Origin: Candidatus Magasanikiibacteriota bacterium | GTDB taxonomy: Bacteria; Patescibacteriota; Patescibacteriia; Magasanikbacterales; UBA922 | Reading direction: 5' to 3' | DNA: 35,177 bases | Assembly: GCA_018650645.1 (NCBI GenBank) | Contig: JABIFP010000015.1 | Coordinates: 1-35,177 of the forward strand | Part shown: positions 30,464 through 35,177 of the stretch, one piece after another | Layout of the letters: the number at the start of each line of letters is the position of its first letter | Numbering within the stretch: the first letter of the stretch is position 1 | Position numbers and translations under genes: made by a program | The notes under the pieces: model-generated | Databases searched by the model: none | The model's input: only the letters and a program-made list of their open reading frames with translations | Told to the model about the DNA's origin: nothing

Positions 30464-31807
30464 TTATTCGAAAGCCGGAGGAAGGGCTTCCTCACTAGAT
30501 GTAACGATCACCTGATCCCCAGATTCTCCAAATAATAACGGATCGAATTCTTCTTCTACATCGTCTTCTGATTCTGACTCATCGTCTTCAAATGTTGTTT
30601 CTTCTACTCCATCTTCTGCTGCTGGTGCGGTACTTTCTTCTTCAATTACTGGCGTTGATGTTGCTGGAAGCACTTCTTCAACTGCTGAATCTGCAGTTGG
30701 TACTGGTACCTGCTCAGGCAGTTGTGCAGAAGCATCTGCCGGCCTAAAACTTTGCCATACCATTTCCATCACTGTTGGGTATACAAATCGATCAGTAATT
30801 CCTTGCATATACATCAGCACGTAAATTCTTGTTTCGTCTACAACAAGTGCTACTCGATTATCATTTCTTACGTATACCGGCACAGAAAATCGATTTGTTT
30901 TTTTGTCATATTCTTGCAACTTTTGAGCTGTTGCTTCTGCGGCAAACCACTGCACAAACGTTTGCCCCGCTTCCATAGTATATGCTGAAATCATTACGTA
31001 ATCACCCGTCACAGCATTAATAAGTACATCATTCGCATATGAATCTACGGCATCTAACTGCCATCCCACTGGATAATATAATCGATACTTCCATGTTGGA
31101 TTGACATATTCACGCGCAAGCCCAGAATCGATCAGTTTACTTGGCGCACCATTTTTAGGTGAATATAAATTGCGCACTTCTACGCCATCAACATATCCGT
31201 CAGCATCTGAATCTTGTGATCCACTATCAGTATTGAAAATTTCTTCTTCTAAATCGGTTAATCCATCAGTATCTACGTCTACTGCCGGCGCTAAAAACGA
31301 ACCCGGAAATGTGAGTGACGGTCGTTTTGTTACATCAATCTCATCTTCTATTGGTGTTGTCGTTGGTACAACAATAGGAGGCAAATCGATTGGCTCTGTA
31401 ATTTTCGGTGCGGGTACTACCGTGCGCGTTTGTTCTTCTTGCACTACAGGGGCTATTGGCGCAGCTTTTGGTGTAAAAATAATACCAGCCTGCCATAAAT
31501 AGTAGCCAACAATACCTAAAATAAGCAAGAACACGACGACTCCACCAACAATGAGCTTTGTTTTGGGGGTTTGTAATTGTACCGGCATTGGACGCGCTTT
31601 TGTTGCCGCATGCGGATCTACAGGCGCCTGCAAATCTTTCAGCTCTGGCTTTTTGATAGGTTTTTTTATTGCAGGAGCGGCAGAAGTTTTTTTATCATGA
31701 TAAATAACCGGATCTTTTCCGCCATAAAAAGCATCCGGCATTGCTTGTACGGGTACGTCTGGCAGCTCAGGAGCTGCTGATTTTTTTTTATCTTTTTTTT
31801 CAAACAT
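30464..31807 (-). CDS. Single-pass membrane protein with thrombospondin-type-3 calcium repeats (A)
   Basis: 447 aa. A Lys/Pro-rich cytoplasmic N-terminus (about 1-80) is followed by one TM helix ('LIVGGVVVFLLILGIVGYYLW', about 84-105), a Pro/Thr linker, and TSP3-type repeats at about 180-215 ('DVDTDGLTDLEEEIF', 'DSDADGYVDGVEV'), where Asp side chains bind Ca2+. Then comes a beta-rich domain ('YRLYYPVGWQLDAVDSY') of the kind seen in many CPR surface proteins, and an acidic tail. It is probably a cell-surface protein of unknown role. Protein B precedes it by 9 bp on the same strand. Confidence 0.75.
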   Translation of the reverse strand: MFEKKDKKKSAAPELPDVPVQAMPDAFYGGKDPVIYHDKKTSAAPAIKKPIKKPELKDLQAPVDPHAATKARPMPVQLQTPKTKLIVGGVVVFLLILGIVGYYLWQAGIIFTPKAAPIAPVVQEEQTRTVVPAPKITEPIDLPPIVVPTTTPIEDEIDVTKRPSLTFPGSFLAPAVDVDTDGLTDLEEEIFNTDSGSQDSDADGYVDGVEVRNLYSPKNGAPSKLIDSGLAREYVNPTWKYRLYYPVGWQLDAVDSYANDVLINAVTGDYVMISAYTMEAGQTFVQWFAAEATAQKLQEYDKKTNRFSVPVYVRNDNRVALVVDETRIYVLMYMQGITDRFVYPTVMEMVWQSFRPADASAQLPEQVPVPTADSAVEEVLPATSTPVIEEESTAPAAEDGVEETTFEDDESESEDDVEEEFDPLLFGESGDQVIVTSSEEALPPAFE

Positions 31808-31816
31808 GTGAAAAGG

Positions 31817-33181
31817 TTACCCTGTACACACAGCCATCTGTGTGAGGAGATCTTTAAGGAAATCTGCATAGACATCTTGGCCTTCCACCGTGTCCACCTG
31901 CCAATGCAGTGGATCAAGTGCAAGCGCATACCCATCTCCCGGCTCAACTGGTAATGTAATACCCTGCACTGAATACAAGAAAATTGTTTTCGACATAGCT
32001 TCTTCTTTTTGCGCGTCTGTGCAAGAGTTTGCATTTGCTAGAGCGCGTAAACGTGTCTCAACAGTTGCCGAAAGTGCAACATCTTCGGTCTCTCCTTCCG
32101 CAGTTTCTTCTTCTCCCATTTCTTCTGAAGATGTGGATACCTGTTCTACCATTTTTCCTTCATCTGAAGCGGCAAATGGAGGAACAGCAAATCGTCCAGG
32201 GCCATTTGGATTATATCCTGCTTTTACTTCTGCCCCATCCAAATACCCATCTCCGTCAGTATCTGGATTTGTTGCATTTGTTGACCAAATAAGTACCTCA
32301 TCTCCGTCAGAGAGCCCATCATCATCAGTATCCCATAGTTCAGGATCTGTTCCTCCTCTGATTTCTTCTTCATCACTTAAACCATCTTCATCAGTATCTG
32401 AAGGCTCACCATACAGAATCTGCTCATCCAAACTCTCTTGTCCTACAATATCGGGAACGGTAATTGTAGAACCTTCGTCAATTTGATCAGTAGGATCTTC
32501 TGGGACTGCTGGTTCATTGTTTATTACCGTTGGAACAAATGAATCGCTCGGTGTCTCTGAGCTACTCTGTACAAGTCTGTACACAAACCACCCACCTGCT
32601 CCCAAAATAGTAGAAACAATAATAATGATGATAATGGTCATGATGCCTCTGCTGAGGGTCGGCTCTTTAATAGTATATTCCCCTCTTGGTACATGCGGCG
32701 CTTCTCCTGCCAATCCTGTAAGATCATCTCCTTGCGCTGGCATGCCCGCCGCTGTTGCTGCGCGCTCTACCGGAGGAGCGGTAATAACGGTAGGTTCTGG
32801 TTGTGGTTTTGACGGAATACTTGCTGCCATTGGATCTGGCGGAAGCGTAGCCTCCACAGGCTGTTTTGGACGCAAAATCCCCGCACCAAGTGCAGAAGAT
32901 CCTACCGCTTGCGGTGGTTCTGTTTGCAGTGGCGCTTGCACGACCGGTTCCGGGCGAGCAGATACAGGTTCTGGTTCTGGCATCTGTGCTGGATCAGCAG
33001 AAAGTGGTGGCAGAGCTGGAGCTGCACCTACTGGATTCATAGCTGAAAGCATCTGATCCGTCGGTTCAGAAACTGCTGGTGCATCTGGCATCGCAGCAAA
33101 CATGTCTTCGGGCTCCCCAATTGGGAGATTTGGTGGCGCGCCAGCTGGACCGCCTCCTTGTTGTTTATTATCGTCAAACAT
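31817..33181 (-). CDS. Single-pass membrane protein with thrombospondin-type-3 calcium repeats (B)
   Basis: 454 aa. A long Pro/Ala-rich N-terminus (about 1-170) and one TM helix ('IMTIIIIIIVSTILGAGGWFVY') are followed by at least three TSP3 repeats: 'SDTDEDGLSDEEEIRGGTD', 'DTDDDGLSDGDEV' and 'DTDGDGYLDGAEVKAG'. A Glu-rich linker and a C-terminal domain with two Cys ('NANSCTDAQ', 'MAVCTG') end the protein. It has the same layout as protein A but little sequence identity outside the repeats. It is probably surface-exposed and calcium-stabilised. Confidence 0.75.
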   Translation of the reverse strand: MFDDNKQQGGGPAGAPPNLPIGEPEDMFAAMPDAPAVSEPTDQMLSAMNPVGAAPALPPLSADPAQMPEPEPVSARPEPVVQAPLQTEPPQAVGSSALGAGILRPKQPVEATLPPDPMAASIPSKPQPEPTVITAPPVERAATAAGMPAQGDDLTGLAGEAPHVPRGEYTIKEPTLSRGIMTIIIIIIVSTILGAGGWFVYRLVQSSSETPSDSFVPTVINNEPAVPEDPTDQIDEGSTITVPDIVGQESLDEQILYGEPSDTDEDGLSDEEEIRGGTDPELWDTDDDGLSDGDEVLIWSTNATNPDTDGDGYLDGAEVKAGYNPNGPGRFAVPPFAASDEGKMVEQVSTSSEEMGEEETAEGETEDVALSATVETRLRALANANSCTDAQKEEAMSKTIFLYSVQGITLPVEPGDGYALALDPLHWQVDTVEGQDVYADFLKDLLTQMAVCTG

Positions 33182-33199
33182 ACCTACTATTAGACGTGA

Positions 33200-33634
33200 T
33201 TAGAGGGTCAATTCTCCTTCCCCAAGTGGATTAAATCCTTCAGAAATTTCATAGGCGTCTGGGAAACCATCACCATCAGTGTCAGCTTGCAATGGATCGG
33301 TCTTCCACGTCATTATTTCGGCTTTATCACTAAGTCCATCGTTATCCGTATCCATATTCAAAGGATCTGTTCCGCGAGTTTTTTCCTCTTCATCAGTAAG
33401 CCCATCACTGTCTGCATCATTTATATTTGCGGGTGCTATCATGCTTTCAACCTCTTCTTCTGTAAATCCAGGTCCTAATGTTTCGTATGTAGGCTGTTCT
33501 ACTTTTTGCACCTGCTCTAATCCTTCATCGATTGGAATTATTACTGCAGGCGGTTCTTCTGCCTGTTTTGAGCAGCCAAAACCTAATACGCTCACAAGCG
33601 CAAAGCAGAATAGAATTTTTACTATGTTATGCAT
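33200..33634 (-). CDS. Small lipoprotein with thrombospondin-type-3 calcium repeats (C)
   Basis: 144 aa. The signal 'MHNIVKILFCFALVSVLGFGC' has lipobox GFGC. After a short linker three TSP3 units fill most of the mature protein: 'DADSDGLTDEEEKTRGTDP', 'DTDNDGLSDKAEIMTWKTDP' and 'DTDGDGFPDAYEISEGFNP'. It may be the lipid-anchored member of a surface complex with A and B, since all three are consecutive on one strand with gaps of 9-18 bp. Confidence 0.8.
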   Translation of the reverse strand: MHNIVKILFCFALVSVLGFGCSKQAEEPPAVIIPIDEGLEQVQKVEQPTYETLGPGFTEEEVESMIAPANINDADSDGLTDEEEKTRGTDPLNMDTDNDGLSDKAEIMTWKTDPLQADTDGDGFPDAYEISEGFNPLGEGELTL

Positions 33635-33653
33635 ATAGCATTAGTATATCATA

Positions 33654-35177
33654 TTATCGAGGTGGAACGTCTACCCGTCCTCTATTTCTTGCTTCTTCTG
33701 GAAGTGCCGCCGGAGCATCATCTCCATCATCTGCAAATTCAGCTTCTGGACCACCCCATATACCACCAAATCCGTTCGCATTGATCTCACCGAGTAATGC
33801 ATCTTCATCCAACTCTACTTGCAAATTATTTGCCCAACCACCTCCTCGTTGCAACGCTCTTTGAATATTACTCATAACATTATTTCCACCATACTGTTCT
33901 TCTAACATGCGCGCCAATATTGGACTTATCCCATTTCCGGTCAAACTTGCGTGCATGTTATCTTTGATTTTATCAAAATCAGTAGCAATCATTCCTGAAC
34001 TGTATGGCTCAGAAAGATCTCCATCTCCCTCATCTGTTGGCAGCCATTGGCGCACCTGCTCTATATCAAATGCGACATCATCACCCGCTCCGCGCTTAAT
34101 GAGATTAAATACATGCCAGTATTTTGCAGAACTATTTCCACTGATTTCAGCATCACTTAAGTGAAATGTAGCTATTGGAGGGTACAAAGAATGCTCTGGA
34201 ACTTGACCTGGGAAGTATCTATACACTTCTACTGTGACATCTGCATCTAAATACTGCTGAATTGGTGGCTGGGCATTATCTACACCGCGCGCTCCAACTC
34301 CAACAAAAATACCAAAGGCTGTATTCTCTTCTATTTGATTTGAGAGTGTATTAATTGTTTGCGATTGTGTCCGAATCACATTTCCGTGATTTGCTCTATG
34401 CACGAATGTTCCATTTACCATATCACAAGTATCTCCTGCAGGATGCCAATATCCTTCGCTTACACCTGAAGCTGGATCGACAAACCGCCGCATGTCATCA
34501 CAAATTGTTCTATTTCCTAATGCTGAAGTTAAACGAGACACTGAATCATCCCATACTGGCCCAGCACCAGAATAATATGAAAGAAGCGGAAAGGTCAGTC
34601 CTCTTTCTTGTTCTGCCGTTGTCCATGTTACAACTATTCTAAACTGCCCTGGAGGAATAGCAGGAGAGAGCACCAAATCATGACTCAAAATCCTCCCTTC
34701 TCCGTTTACCGAATAGTCAAACGGCCCCAAGAGTGGAGGTCTTCTTCCGTTTGGATTAGGGTTTGGTTCTAACGTCTCTATTCCTGTCTGCCCACTACTA
34801 CTTCCAACACCTCTATACAGCGCTCCTACACCATAGTAATCATCCCCACTTGTTCCATCTTTTGCATCAAAAATATCACTGATCTGCCGTTCATTGAAAA
34901 ATACGGCATATCTGTCTGAACACTGCTGCGCAGTAATCAGTCGCTTGTCTGCATCTACAACATCTTGCCCCAACAATTGCATCTCTCCATTTTGTTGAAA
35001 TGGTGCAGGCTCCCCAAAATTAAATACATCTCTATTCCAAACATTATCAGTTCTCATCATGAATTTTGGTCTGAGTTCCTGAAGCCACGTCTGATAACCG
35101 TCAAAATCCATACCAGCCATCGGATTCACAATCCGTGCATGAGGAATAGCACCAGGCCCGTTTACTAATCCACAAGA
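33654..35177 (-). CDS. Large secreted or surface protein, 5' end outside the window
   Basis: The reading frame stays open for 16 codons beyond the track's GTG start (35129) up to the window edge ('SCGLVNGPGAIPHARI...'), so the true start lies to the right and at least 508 residues are present. The sequence is rich in Gly, Asn, Asp and Pro, with few hydrophobic stretches and scattered Cys ('NRTICDDM', 'AGDTCDMVNG'), typical of an extracellular protein. It ends in a Pro/Arg tail. No family is recognised. It ends 19 bp before lipoprotein C on the same strand, so it probably belongs to the same surface-protein operon. Confidence 0.7.
   Translation of the reverse strand, partial: SCGLVNGPGAIPHARIVNPMAGMDFDGYQTWLQELRPKFMMRTDNVWNRDVFNFGEPAPFQQNGEMQLLGQDVVDADKRLITAQQCSDRYAVFFNERQISDIFDAKDGTSGDDYYGVGALYRGVGSSSGQTGIETLEPNPNPNGRRPPLLGPFDYSVNGEGRILSHDLVLSPAIPPGQFRIVVTWTTAEQERGLTFPLLSYYSGAGPVWDDSVSRLTSALGNRTICDDMRRFVDPASGVSEGYWHPAGDTCDMVNGTFVHRANHGNVIRTQSQTINTLSNQIEENTAFGIFVGVGARGVDNAQPPIQQYLDADVTVEVYRYFPGQVPEHSLYPPIATFHLSDAEISGNSSAKYWHVFNLIKRGAGDDVAFDIEQVRQWLPTDEGDGDLSEPYSSGMIATDFDKIKDNMHASLTGNGISPILARMLEEQYGGNNVMSNIQRALQRGGGWANNLQVELDEDALLGEINANGFGGIWGGPEAEFADDGDDAPAALPEEARNRGRVDVPPR

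Noticed and set aside
1-35177. CRISPR array
   Set aside because: No regularly spaced direct repeats; the only short repeats are the three dispersed 28-nt copies at irregular distances.
1-35177. Alternative genetic code with TGA as Gly or Trp (SR1/Gracilibacteria)
   Set aside because: TGA ends genes cleanly here (for example the excisionase-like gene at 803-805), and no gene needs readthrough.

Overview
The window looks like part of a Candidate Phyla Radiation (Patescibacteria, probably Parcubacteria-like) chromosome. The reasons are the AT-rich genome, short gene spacing, frequent lack of clear Shine-Dalgarno sites, many small secreted or membrane proteins of no known family, a run of thrombospondin-type-3 calcium-repeat proteins, and a fts/nrdR/pyk/ybeY/dgkA core in this style. 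TGA is used as a stop, so this is not the recoded SR1/Gracilibacteria code. The phylum assignment is inference.

Region 1 (1-4300) is mobile DNA, read almost entirely on the minus strand. It holds the 3' part of a PD-(D/E)XK type II restriction endonuclease coupled by a 4-bp overlap to an excisionase-like HTH protein, a tyrosine integrase, a HTH/zinc-ribbon protein preceded by an unlisted 57-aa ORF, and an ImmA-type metalloprotease with its XRE repressor. A plus-strand promoter and terminator between these modules look like a small RNA gene.

Region 2 (4280-7450) is accessory and rich in structure. It has a 51-aa basic protein behind a long structured leader, three copies of a 28-nt dispersed repeat, a 20-bp perfect hairpin, a secreted/membrane protein, a HIT hydrolase, and a strikingly GC-rich lipoprotein gene driven by a near-consensus promoter through an attenuator-like leader.

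Region 3 (7450-15640) carries repair and stress genes: an MsrA-MsrB lipoprotein, a RskA-tail-like protein, a lexA-dinB operon with a Gram-positive-type SOS box inside its promoter, an IntI/Xer-like recombinase, a membrane protein without a usable start codon next to MscL, a DUF389 protein, CorA, a cupin protein, and a non-coding stretch that contains an attC-like folded site.

Region 4 (15640-24430) holds a 60-aa protein followed by a 1407-aa protein with two nucleotidyltransferase-type catalytic signatures. Next is a PEP-synthase-like protein whose third domain has lost several catalytic residues and which is fused to a membrane segment and an extracellular tail. A Nudix hydrolase and a membrane protein follow.

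Region 5 (24440-35177) is a minus-strand housekeeping run: pyruvate kinase, a coiled-coil membrane protein, NrdR, FtsZ (own promoter), FtsA, DgkA, YbeY, three calcium-repeat surface proteins and a partial secreted protein that runs off the right edge.

The most unusual items are the degenerate, membrane-tethered PEP-synthase relative, the tandem nucleotidyltransferase giant, the GC-rich lipoprotein with its leader, and the set of small unlisted ORFs and RNA candidates in the mobile region.
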